Shown here piece after piece: positions 8,207 to 15,786 of a DNA stretch of 64,000 nt (within the stretch, counting starts at the first letter, position 1; every line of letters begins with the position of its first letter). The stretch is from Pelotomaculum_C sp050950345 (GTDB lineage Bacteria > Bacillota > Desulfotomaculia > Desulfotomaculales > Pelotomaculaceae). Below the pieces are notes generated by a model that saw only the letters and a program-made list of their open reading frames with translations, was not told where the DNA came from and did not search any database. A program made the position numbers and the translations under genes. The stretch covers positions 558,001 through 622,000 of the forward strand of contig JBMNHK010000002.1 of the NCBI GenBank assembly GCA_050950345.1, written 5' to 3'.

Positions 8207-8572
8207 TTATTTCCCTTTGCCGTGGTAACCGGGATGGATATCTTCCAGCGGTGACAGCTTACCCTCGTTAAAAGCCTCAATATTATCCTTTATTGAAGAA
8301 GTAACTGTTTTGTAAATCTCAATCTTTGCCCCTTTAATTACTTCTGCTGCCTTTTCACCGCACAAGGGAGTCAAAAGAGCATTAACCTGTTGATCGGCAA
8401 TAATCTGTGCTGCCTTGATCCCGGCACCGCCCTGGCTTGTTGCCGCGCTGTTTTCTAAAAAAATGCTGTCCTTTGATTCTGTATCATAGATGAGGAAATA
8501 GGGTGCGCGTCCAAAAGACTGACTGATGCTGGCGTCCATTGATTGTTTATCTGCTGGGATGGCTAGTTTCAA
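8207..8572 (-). CDS. NifX-like dinitrogenase iron-molybdenum cofactor domain protein
   Basis: A 121-residue single-domain protein of the NifB/NifX/ORP family, which binds Fe-Mo or other metal clusters. MKLAIPAD starts it, followed by QSFGRAPYFLIYDTE, the usual signature. I place the start at TTG 8572, because AAGGAGG (8580-8586 on the plus strand) lies seven bases before it and the family begins exactly there. No better in-frame ATG exists with a ribosome site. It overlaps the end of the NifU-like gene by 26 bases, which suggests translational coupling. Confidence 0.88.
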   Translation of the reverse strand: MKLAIPADKQSMDASISQSFGRAPYFLIYDTESKDSIFLENSAATSQGGAGIKAAQIIADQQVNALLTPLCGEKAAEVIKGAKIEIYKTVTSSIKDNIEAFNEGKLSPLEDIHPGYHGKGK

Positions 8573-8960
8573 GATAGGACCTCCTTTTAATGTCTTTGAG
8601 CTTCTTATAGTAGTTATTGATCGCATTGCGCAAAGCCGTCACACCAAGGTTGGAGCAATGAATTTTATGTTCAGGGAGCCCATCCAGGGCTTCAATAACG
8701 TCCTCTTCGGTAATCTCATATGCTTCGAAAAGGCTTTTCCCCTTCGCCAGCACCGAGGTCATACTGGATGTAGCAATGGATGCAGTGCAACCGTATACTA
8801 GATAGCTGATGTCTTCTATGCGGTTGTCCTTTATTTTTAAGTAAAAAGTCAGGGCGTCTCCGCAGGATGGATCACCAAAGCTCCCCTCAGCATCGGGATC
8901 CGGCATTTTATAAGCATTTTGAGGGTTTAAGAAATGTTCGATAACTTTGTCAGAATAAAT
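8547..8960 (-). CDS. NifU/IscU-like Fe-S scaffold protein with apparent ATT start
   Basis: A 137-residue scaffold protein for Fe-S cluster assembly, with the three conserved Cys contexts DPSCGD, YGCTASIATSSM and HKIHCSN. The first in-frame ATG (8906) falls inside the conserved region. Upstream codons read IYSDKVIEHFLNPQNAYK, the IscU N-terminus with Ile in the Met position. An in-frame TGA precedes it, and GAGGTGA lies six bases before the ATT at 8958-8960. I therefore annotate ATT as the start codon; the alternative is an ATG-to-ATT mutation or sequence error leaving a shortened protein. A second paralogue with a normal ATG lies at 45334. Confidence 0.82.
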   Translation of the reverse strand: MYSDKVIEHFLNPQNAYKMPDPDAEGSFGDPSCGDALTFYLKIKDNRIEDISYLVYGCTASIATSSMTSVLAKGKSLFEAYEITEEDVIEALDGLPEHKIHCSNLGVTALRNAINNYYKKLKDIKRRSYLETSHPSR

Positions 8961-9020
8961 ATTTGCTCACCTCGATCTGCAATGCCTGTTACAGGTTAGC
9001 TATGTAGCAGCCAAGTGCTC

Positions 9021-9062
9021 TTGCCAATAAGCAACAGGGCTCTCCCCGTTACTTATTGGCAA
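9021..9062 (-). other. long intercistronic hairpin without T-tract
   Basis: TTGCCAATAAG (9021-9031) pairs with CTTATTGGCAA (9052-9062), and inner AAC/GTT and GGG/CCC pairs extend it nearly to a CTCT loop. It lies between the DUF5320 gene and the NifU-like gene. No T-run follows on either strand, so a role in mRNA processing or stability, setting DUF5320 apart from the rest, is more likely than termination. Confidence 0.6.
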
Positions 9063-9079
9063 ATGATGGCTCATATAAA

Positions 9080-9331
9080 TCAAGATTCATTTAGTTGCCT
9101 GTCAATAGCATCCAGCCTGCTTTGAAGCAACTTTTTTTGTTCCTCTAGAAATTCTTTTGTAGAATTGAAGAATTTCTGGCCGACAGGGAAATTACGCCTC
9201 ATCCTTCTGCCAAACCCCCATTTGGAACCAGAGCCAAAACCATAACCCATACCCATACCATGTCTAAGTCCAAAACATCTTCCGGTCATTGCACCCAGGC
9301 CCAGCGGTCCAGTACCATCTCTTAGCGGCAC
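9080..9331 (-). CDS. DUF5320-like small glycine-rich protein
   Basis: An 83-residue protein starting VPLRDGTGPLGLGAMTGRCFG, the hallmark N-terminus of the DUF5320 family (DGTGPxGxGPMTGR). A Gly/Met/aromatic-rich middle and a charged helical C-terminus (about 50-83) follow. The start is GTG 9331: GAGGAGGTGA lies just upstream, and the longer ATG reading would translate the operator. DUF5320 proteins are commonly found beside NifX and MinD/ferredoxin genes, as here; their function is not established. It is the first gene after the twin-palindrome promoter. Confidence 0.8.
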   Translation of the reverse strand: MPLRDGTGPLGLGAMTGRCFGLRHGMGMGYGFGSGSKWGFGRRMRRNFPVGQKFFNSTKEFLEEQKKLLQSRLDAIDRQLNES

Positions 9332-9353
9332 AAATCTCACCTCCTCAGCTTGA

Positions 9354-9371
9354 ATTGTTGACATATGTCAA
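9354..9371 (-). promoter_or_regulatory. palindromic operator, proximal copy
   Basis: TTGACATATGTCAA (9358-9371) is a perfect 14-bp palindrome inside an 18-bp direct repeat shared with 9395-9412. It lies downstream of the predicted transcription start, where a bound repressor would block elongation or initiation. Confidence 0.7.
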
Positions 9372-9384
9372 ATACTATATCTCA

Positions 9385-9412
9385 AGTATAAACCATTGTT
9401 GACATATGTCAA
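9385..9412 (-). promoter_or_regulatory. sigma-A promoter of the MinD/NifX operon overlapping the distal palindrome
   Basis: On the minus strand TTGACA (9412-9407) is half of the palindrome TTGACATATGTCAA (9399-9412). It is followed after 16 bases by TATACT (9390-9385). The -35 box is thus inside the operator. The second palindrome lies 41 bp away, about four helical turns, on the same face of the DNA. Confidence 0.75.
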
Positions 9413-10176
9413 TAATAAATTATTAATTTGATAATATTTTGTAAGGCAGGGGATAAGCAATTGCTTTCAGCCTGATAGCGTATGGCCGCCTCATGATAAA
9501 TAGGCCAAAGCTCCGGAGGGGGAGTAAGGGGTGTATCTTTTTGCCCGTCCAGGCATTGCCGGCATTTTTGAATAAAAGTCCTTATCTTATCTGTTTCTTT
9601 TCGTATGTTGTGTTCATTCATTGCGCCTCTACCCAAACGGTCACACAGGGATAAGAGGGCGATTTCTTCCAGAGGAACTTCAGAAAGCATCTTGGGGATA
9701 TTGGCAAAGGGCAGCTGCCGCTCAACAAATAGAGCCTGCATATGCCATCTGACCATGCGGGATACTTTAGTAATGAAATTTTTGTCATTAGTAAACTCCT
9801 TTAAAAATGCCGCAGCTAAGCGGGCGCCATGCCTGTCATGGTCATAGGCGGTGATTTTGCCTTTGCGCTCTTTGGTGGTGTGGGCTTTCCCTAAATCATG
9901 TAAAAGGGCTGCCCACATTAAAGCACGGGGAGCCGTGCTGAAATTTCGCCCTAAGGCAGCCATATCAACAACCATGAGCGTGTGCACCCATACATTGCCC
10001 TCGGGGTGGTGTACAGGTGATTGGGTCACATTTTTTAAGGCACCCAGCATGGTAAAGGGATAAACGTCAGCGAACAGCCCTTCATTTTCAGGTTTGTTGA
10101 TATAGATAGAGGGTTTTTCATCCTTTAGCAAGTGCTCTTCCAGTTCCATGAATTTATGATGTATATTTTCCTTCAT
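9409..10176 (-). CDS. HD-domain phosphohydrolase-like protein
   Basis: A 255-residue protein with an HD metal-dependent phosphohydrolase domain. The metal-ligand pattern is HTLMVVD (about 65-71), LLHDLGK (about 91-97), HDRHGARL (about 112-119) and a later WHMQALF. The arrangement resembles the HD domain attached to some tRNA nucleotidyltransferases, but no nucleotidyltransferase domain is present. The nucleotide or RNA substrate is unknown. It is divergent from the YhaM-like gene and its stop lies within the promoter region of the DUF5320 operon. It is probably separate from that operon, although read-through is possible. Confidence 0.8.
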   Translation of the reverse strand: MKENIHHKFMELEEHLLKDEKPSIYINKPENEGLFADVYPFTMLGALKNVTQSPVHHPEGNVWVHTLMVVDMAALGRNFSTAPRALMWAALLHDLGKAHTTKERKGKITAYDHDRHGARLAAAFLKEFTNDKNFITKVSRMVRWHMQALFVERQLPFANIPKMLSEVPLEEIALLSLCDRLGRGAMNEHNIRKETDKIRTFIQKCRQCLDGQKDTPLTPPPELWPIYHEAAIRYQAESNCLSPALQNIIKLIIYY

Positions 10177-10197
10177 TGTTCACCTTTATATTGTTTA

Positions 10198-10247
10198 CAG
10201 GTTGGTTATTTCTATTGTAACCTGATAATTTGACAATATGCTGTCAA
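10198..10247. promoter_or_regulatory. inverted repeats in the divergent promoter region
   Basis: CAGGTT (10198-10203) and AACCTG (10219-10224) form one inverted repeat. TTGACA-ATATGC-TGTCAA (10230-10247) forms another, with the same half-sites as the 9358/9399 palindromes but a six-base centre. Both lie between divergent HD genes. The shared half-sites may be chance, since TTGACA is also a -35 consensus. Confidence 0.35.
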
Positions 10248-10345
10248 CAAATTGCCTTTCCTTGTGTAGCAGGATTTCACCTCCCGATAATGGAACTTTA
10301 TTATTGTTATGTCCTAACTGTTATTTGGAGGGATGGTTTATTAAG

Positions 10346-11329
10346 GTGAAAGGTAAGGATGGTAAGGATAATAGAACTGATTACCTGCTTGATGACCTTC
10401 ATGCAGGTGATGCTATAGCCGGGGTGCTGGCGGCTACTAATATTAGAGTTGCCAGGACACGCAATGATGCGCCTTATCTGGATTTGCGTTTAACTGACGG
10501 GAAAAATGTTGTTGCCGCCAAGTTATGGGACTACAGGGACAATATGCCGCAGGGCAAAGTGTTTTTTATCACTGCCAGGGTCGAACACTATAACGGACAG
10601 TTGCAATTGGCTCTTAACAGCCTTCGGGCGGCTCAACCGCAAGAATTTACCCCGGAGGATTTTTTGCCTCCTTGCCCGGTGCCCCTGGAGGAATTGTGGG
10701 GCAGGTGGGACAAATTGGCTAGTCGGGTCGATGATCCTGGCCTTAGGTTCTTATTGGAACTGGTGAAGAAAAACTATAAGCAAAAGCTTGAGCACGCTCC
10801 CGGGGCCATTTACCACCATCATGCCTATTTGGGTGGCTGTCTGCACCATAGCGTCAGTGTGGCTGAGATTGCCGGCGGGTTGGCGGATCACCGGATGAAC
10901 AAGGATCTGCTGATTGTCGGCGGGCTAGTACATGATCTCGGCAAATTGTTTAGTTACAAATGGTCCGAAGGTGTCTTCGCATATTCTGATGAGGGGCAAT
11001 TCCTGGATCATACGCTTTTAGGCGTTATGTCCATACGTGATTTGCTCAAAAAAGCGGGAGTTGAGCGGATAGTCGGCCTGAAGCTGTTGCATATTATTGC
11101 CGCTCACCACGGCATGCTGGAATTGGGTGCGCCGGTTGTGCCCAAGATACCTGAAGCCCTGGTTATTCATCATTGTGATATGATCGATTCCCAGACGGAT
11201 AAAATGATCGGAGCCAGGAGCAATGCCACTGGGGATTGGACCAGAGTATATGGTTTGGGCTATGTTTATACCGGTGAGCCAATCATAGCACAGTTATCAG
11301 AAAATATTGATAAAACCCCCTATAGATGA
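10346..11329 (+). CDS. YhaM-like 3'-5' exoribonuclease (OB fold plus HD domain)
   Basis: A protein of about 327 residues with an N-terminal OB-fold nucleic-acid-binding domain (APYLDLRLTDGKNVVAAKLWD, about 35-60) and a C-terminal HD domain (HHSVSVAEIA; GGLVHDLGK; later AAHHGMLE). This is the architecture of YhaM, a 3'-5' exoribonuclease that degrades RNA and single-stranded DNA. The start is uncertain. GTG at 10346 is the first usual codon, but it sits 13 bases after GGAGGG; an in-frame ATT at 10340 has ideal seven-base spacing. Longer readings to 10238 lack a ribosome site. proA follows after 41 bases. Confidence 0.85.
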   Translation: MKGKDGKDNRTDYLLDDLHAGDAIAGVLAATNIRVARTRNDAPYLDLRLTDGKNVVAAKLWDYRDNMPQGKVFFITARVEHYNGQLQLALNSLRAAQPQEFTPEDFLPPCPVPLEELWGRWDKLASRVDDPGLRFLLELVKKNYKQKLEHAPGAIYHHHAYLGGCLHHSVSVAEIAGGLADHRMNKDLLIVGGLVHDLGKLFSYKWSEGVFAYSDEGQFLDHTLLGVMSIRDLLKKAGVERIVGLKLLHIIAAHHGMLELGAPVVPKIPEALVIHHCDMIDSQTDKMIGARSNATGDWTRVYGLGYVYTGEPIIAQLSENIDKTPYR

Positions 11330-11370
11330 TAGTATTTAGTAAACGTCAATAATATTAAAGGAGTTGCCGT

Positions 11371-12666
11371 ATGGGAATTATTGATCTAGCCCGACAGGTT
11401 AAGGAAACATCTATTTACATGGCTGCCCTGGAAACTGAGCAAAAAAACAGGGCTCTGGCCCAAATAGCCTCGTCCTTGCTGGAGCACAAGGAGGATATTA
11501 TCAAAGCCAATCAGGTGGATTTAAGCAGGGGCCAGCAGGAAAACCTGGCGGAACCGGTATTGAAGAGGCTTAAGTTTGATGAAGAGAAAATCGCTGACGT
11601 TGTTGACGGGATCAATAGCCTGATCAAGCTGGAAGAGCCTGTAGGCAGGACCTTGCTGGCAACTGAGCTGGACGAGGGGCTTGAACTATATAAGGTTTCC
11701 TGTCCGATTGGAGTCATCGGCGTGATTTTTGAAGCCAGGCCTGATGCGCTGGTGCAGATTTCTACTCTTTGCCTGAAAAGCGGCAACTGTGTGTTGCTAA
11801 AAGGCGGCTCCGAGGCGATGGAAACCAACCGGGTGCTTACCAGGATCATCAGCAAGGCGACGGAAGAAGCAGGTATTCCGGTTAACTGGCTTAAGCAATT
11901 TGAGACCAGGGATGCAGTTTCGGAAATGCTGAAGCTGGATGATTATATCGACCTGATCATACCCCGGGGCTCCAATGCTTTCGTTAAATACATCATGGAC
12001 AATTCAAGGATCCCTGTTTTGGGCCACGCTGACGGTATTTGCCATTCTTTTGTGGATGAGAGCGCTGATGTGGGTATGGCCGTTAAAATTGTAGTTGATG
12101 CCAAAACGCAATATGTGGCAGTTTGCAATGCCACTGAAACACTGCTGGTCCATGAAAAGATAGCAGCAGCTTTCCTGCCTGCCTTAAAAGAGCAGCTGGA
12201 TAAAAAACAGGTGGAGTTGACTGGTTGCCCCAAAACCCAGGGCATAATTTCTGTCGCTTTGGCAACCGATCAGGAGTGGCAGACGGAGTACCTGGATTAT
12301 AAGCTGTCTATTAAAATAGTCAATGATCTTGATGAGGCTATCCAGCATATCAACAGATACGGCTCCGGGCATACCGACAGCATCATCACAGACAATAAGG
12401 AAAACGCGGCTAAATTTATGTCCCTGGTGGATTCCGGCAACGTTTTCTGGAATTGTTCCACTCGCTTTAGTGACGGTTTCCGCTATGGTTTCGGTGCGGA
12501 AGTCGGTGTCAGCACCAGTAAGATCCATGCCCGCGGTCCGGTAGGCCTGGAAGGGCTGCTGATCTATAAGTATAAGTTAATAGGAAAAGGCCATATCGTC
12601 GCCGATTATGCCAGCAAAAATATGACCTTTAAACATAACAAGTTAGATAAGCAGTTTCCAATGTAG
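11371..12666 (+). CDS. proA: gamma-glutamyl phosphate reductase
   Basis: A 431-residue NADPH-dependent enzyme reducing gamma-glutamyl phosphate to glutamate semialdehyde, the second step of proline synthesis. Family features include the cofactor-binding stretch CPIGVIGVIFEARPDA (about 111-126) and the catalytic cysteine C252 in YVAVCNATET. AAAGGAG precedes the ATG. Its usual partner proB (glutamate 5-kinase) is not next to it, so proline genes are split in this genome. It ends only six bases from the convergent RND gene, with no room for a separate terminator. Confidence 0.95.
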   Translation: MGIIDLARQVKETSIYMAALETEQKNRALAQIASSLLEHKEDIIKANQVDLSRGQQENLAEPVLKRLKFDEEKIADVVDGINSLIKLEEPVGRTLLATELDEGLELYKVSCPIGVIGVIFEARPDALVQISTLCLKSGNCVLLKGGSEAMETNRVLTRIISKATEEAGIPVNWLKQFETRDAVSEMLKLDDYIDLIIPRGSNAFVKYIMDNSRIPVLGHADGICHSFVDESADVGMAVKIVVDAKTQYVAVCNATETLLVHEKIAAAFLPALKEQLDKKQVELTGCPKTQGIISVALATDQEWQTEYLDYKLSIKIVNDLDEAIQHINRYGSGHTDSIITDNKENAAKFMSLVDSGNVFWNCSTRFSDGFRYGFGAEVGVSTSKIHARGPVGLEGLLIYKYKLIGKGHIVADYASKNMTFKHNKLDKQFPM

Positions 12667-12672
12667 CTTTGA

Positions 12673-15600
12673 CTAAGCCTCAGTTACAGCCTGTTCGTCA
12701 CTCTTGCGGGTGAAGCGCAGGCTTATTTTTTTGCCCCACTCATCAAAGATACTGTATACTACCGGTACTAAAACCAGAGTGATCAGGGTGGAAAAGGCCA
12801 GGCCGAAGGCAACCACGATAGCCATTGGCGCCCGTAACTCAGCCCCTTCGCCGACTCCGAAGGCCAGCGGCAGGATCGCCAGGATAGTGGTAAGAGCTGT
12901 CATTAAAATGGGTCTCAAGCGGATGGGCCCCGCTTCTAAAATAGCCTCTCTAAGTTCGTAGCCTCGTTTGCGCAAGTTGTTGACATAATCTACCAGCACT
13001 ATAGAGTTGTTCAGAACGATGCCCACCAGCATAATAGCCCCGATCAATGCTGGAACGCTCAGATGATGCCCGGTCAAACCCAAGCCGATAACTACTCCGA
13101 TAAAGGTAGGCGGCAAGGCAAACATGATAATAAAGGGTTGAAATAGAGATTCAAACTGCGCAACCAAAAACATGTAGACCAATAGGATGGACAGCAACAA
13201 GGCCATGATCAGTGAGCCAAATGATTCCATCATATCTTCAGTTTGGCCGCCCATATCCAACAGATAACCTTCAGGCATTTTTAACTGAGCCAGTTTGGCA
13301 TTGATTTCATTATTGATGCTGCCCAGGTCGCGTCCGGCGATATCGGCGGTAATTCTTACTTCACGGCTCTGAGCATATCTCACAATCTGTTGCGGCGACT
13401 TATTGTTTTCTATACGGGCTACAGCTGAAACCGGTACCCTGGCGCCTGTAGGGGATACGATGGTCAGGTTGGCCAGCGAATCCACCGTAGCTTCTGCGTT
13501 ATTGGCGGTTTCCAGCCGGATATCAACCTCATTTTCTCCGGTTCTCATCCGGGAGATTACCTGCCCGTCATAGGAATTGCGAACTGCAGTCAGTACCTGA
13601 CCGGCGGTCAGGCCATAACGTGCAAGGCTTTCCCTGTCAACGATCAATTGCAGCTCATTATTGCCAACTGCCAGGGAGTTTTTAGCGTTTCTTACACCCT
13701 CTGTCCCTTCAAATATATTTAAGATCTGGTCACCTAGTTGTTCTAATATGGTCAGATCATCACCCCTGACCGACACTTCCAGTGCACTGCTGCCTGTCAT
13801 CATTTCGGCAGCAGATACGGTTATTTCCGCACCCGGCACCCTGGCTAAAAGCCCGCGTATTTGCTCCGCAGTTTCTGTAGTAGTGAATTGTCTTTCATCT
13901 AAGGGTTTTAGTTGAATCTGCAGGCTTGCTTCATGGGAACTGCTGCCGCTCATGGAATAAATGCCGCTGCTGCCCACTACGTTAAAGATATGCTTAATAT
14001 CGCTGACTTCATGCCGGATCAGCCCTTCGATATCCTGGGCTACCTTTTGCGTTTGCTCCAGGTTAGTGCCCGACGGCATTTTTATCGCCACGCTTATTTC
14101 ACCCTGGTCTGTTTCGGGCAGGAATTCAGTTCCGATTAAACCTGTAGCGGCAATGCTTAAGAGCAGGGCGATGATAAAGCCGCCGACCACAATTTTTCTG
14201 TGGCTTAAAGCCCATCTTAAAAGCCTGCCGTAAAGCTCGTTTAACCGCTGCATAGCTTTTCCGAATAGCAAAACCGGGTTTCTGGTTTTGTGGTCAAAAA
14301 CTACCCTGGGGGGCGAAACCTTATTTAATAGTTTTGAAGAGAGCATAGGTACGAGAGTTAAAGCAGCGAAAAGAGCAGCCAGGTGGGAAAAGCTAACTGT
14401 CAGGGCAAGAGGTTTGAATATTACACCGGCTAACCCCTGGACGAAAATAATGGGTACAAAAACCAGCACCTGGGCCATAGCTGCTGCTATAACTGCGCCG
14501 CCCACTTCAGATGAACCCTGTTTTGCGGCATCGATAATGCCATAACCATTTTGCCGGTAGCGGTAGATATTTTCCAGCACCACCACGGAAAAGTCCACCA
14601 GCGAGCCCAAACCCAGCATCAGACCGCCCAGTGACAGCATATTGATGGTCTGGTTGCCGAAATACATCATGGCAAAGGTAGCGATGATGGAAATGGGGAT
14701 GACAATGACTACCACCAGGGTGCTGCGTAAGTTGCGCAGGAACAAGTAGAGAATGAGAAATGCAAATAAAGCACCCAGCAAGCCGTGTTCAGTAACACTG
14801 CTGATGGAATCGTTGATAAAGACCGACTGGTCCATGACCGTGATAATTTTAGTGTCTGCAGGCAGTATTTTATTAAGATCGTCAACCTCCCGCAATACTT
14901 TCTCGGCTACCTGAACAGTATTGCCATCTGATGCCTTCATAATATTTAAACCCAATGACGGTTGCCCATCCATAAAAGATATGGTGGCATTCTTTTTGAA
15001 GGAGTCCTCAATAGTGGCAATGTCACCTAAGGCAATACTACTACCCGTAGCCAGGTTGATCCGGATATTTTTTAAGTCGTCTGGTTTGTTATATTCCCCC
15101 AGAACCCTGATGCTAAGCTCATTAGAACCAATATCGATGGTTCCGGCGCTGCCGGCAATGTTATCGCCGGCAATACTTTGCATCACCTGTGCGGTGCTGA
15201 GCCCGTAAGTTACCATTTTTGCCGGGTCGAGGATTACTCTGATCTCTCTTTCTTTACCGCCGGTAACCGATACCGAGGCTACACCCTCGATCCTTTCCAA
15301 ACGGGGTTTAATTGTATCCTCAGCTACTGTTTTCAGGCGCACGAGATCTGGCCCTTCAACTGAAAACATAATAATGGGCATCGTGTTGGGATCCATTTTC
15401 AAAGACATGGGGGTGCCGGCATCGTCCGGCAGCATGCCCTTGATCAAATCTACTTTATCCCGCATATCATTTACTGCTGCATCAACATCGGTTCCCCAGT
15501 TAAAGATGACTAAAACCATGGAGTTGCCAAACTGGGAGTATGACCTTATTTCATTTACATTGCTGACCGTTGCTACTGCGGATTCAATTGGCTTGGTGAC

Positions 15601-15786
15601 CATTTTTTCTACTTCCGCCGGAGCAGCGCCCTCATAAGAGGTTATAATCGCCGCGATGGGCAGTTCCATCTCAGGATAGAGATCAACAGCAAGGCGGGGT
15701 AGGGCAAAGAGCCCTAACACGACCAAAGCCAGGATCACCATGGTTATGCCCAGCGGGCGTTCAATGGAGATATCTGTTAGTTTCAA
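12673..15786 (-). CDS. RND-family efflux transporter permease (AcrB/HAE1 type)
   Basis: A 1037-residue inner-membrane proton/drug antiporter with the RND layout: one N-terminal span (about 12-30), a large extracytoplasmic loop, a cluster of spans (about 335-540), then a second loop and span cluster (about 850-1020). The start is TTG, overlapping the adaptor stop as TTGA, with AAGGAGG nine bases before it, so the two genes are coupled. It works with the adaptor encoded just upstream; no TolC-like outer-membrane partner is present, consistent with a one-membrane host. Substrate unknown. TetR-type control is suggested by the first gene of the operon. Confidence 0.95.
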   Translation of the reverse strand: MKLTDISIERPLGITMVILALVVLGLFALPRLAVDLYPEMELPIAAIITSYEGAAPAEVEKMVTKPIESAVATVSNVNEIRSYSQFGNSMVLVIFNWGTDVDAAVNDMRDKVDLIKGMLPDDAGTPMSLKMDPNTMPIIMFSVEGPDLVRLKTVAEDTIKPRLERIEGVASVSVTGGKEREIRVILDPAKMVTYGLSTAQVMQSIAGDNIAGSAGTIDIGSNELSIRVLGEYNKPDDLKNIRINLATGSSIALGDIATIEDSFKKNATISFMDGQPSLGLNIMKASDGNTVQVAEKVLREVDDLNKILPADTKIITVMDQSVFINDSISSVTEHGLLGALFAFLILYLFLRNLRSTLVVVIVIPISIIATFAMMYFGNQTINMLSLGGLMLGLGSLVDFSVVVLENIYRYRQNGYGIIDAAKQGSSEVGGAVIAAAMAQVLVFVPIIFVQGLAGVIFKPLALTVSFSHLAALFAALTLVPMLSSKLLNKVSPPRVVFDHKTRNPVLLFGKAMQRLNELYGRLLRWALSHRKIVVGGFIIALLLSIAATGLIGTEFLPETDQGEISVAIKMPSGTNLEQTQKVAQDIEGLIRHEVSDIKHIFNVVGSSGIYSMSGSSSHEASLQIQLKPLDERQFTTTETAEQIRGLLARVPGAEITVSAAEMMTGSSALEVSVRGDDLTILEQLGDQILNIFEGTEGVRNAKNSLAVGNNELQLIVDRESLARYGLTAGQVLTAVRNSYDGQVISRMRTGENEVDIRLETANNAEATVDSLANLTIVSPTGARVPVSAVARIENNKSPQQIVRYAQSREVRITADIAGRDLGSINNEINAKLAQLKMPEGYLLDMGGQTEDMMESFGSLIMALLLSILLVYMFLVAQFESLFQPFIIMFALPPTFIGVVIGLGLTGHHLSVPALIGAIMLVGIVLNNSIVLVDYVNNLRKRGYELREAILEAGPIRLRPILMTALTTILAILPLAFGVGEGAELRAPMAIVVAFGLAFSTLITLVLVPVVYSIFDEWGKKISLRFTRKSDEQAVTEA

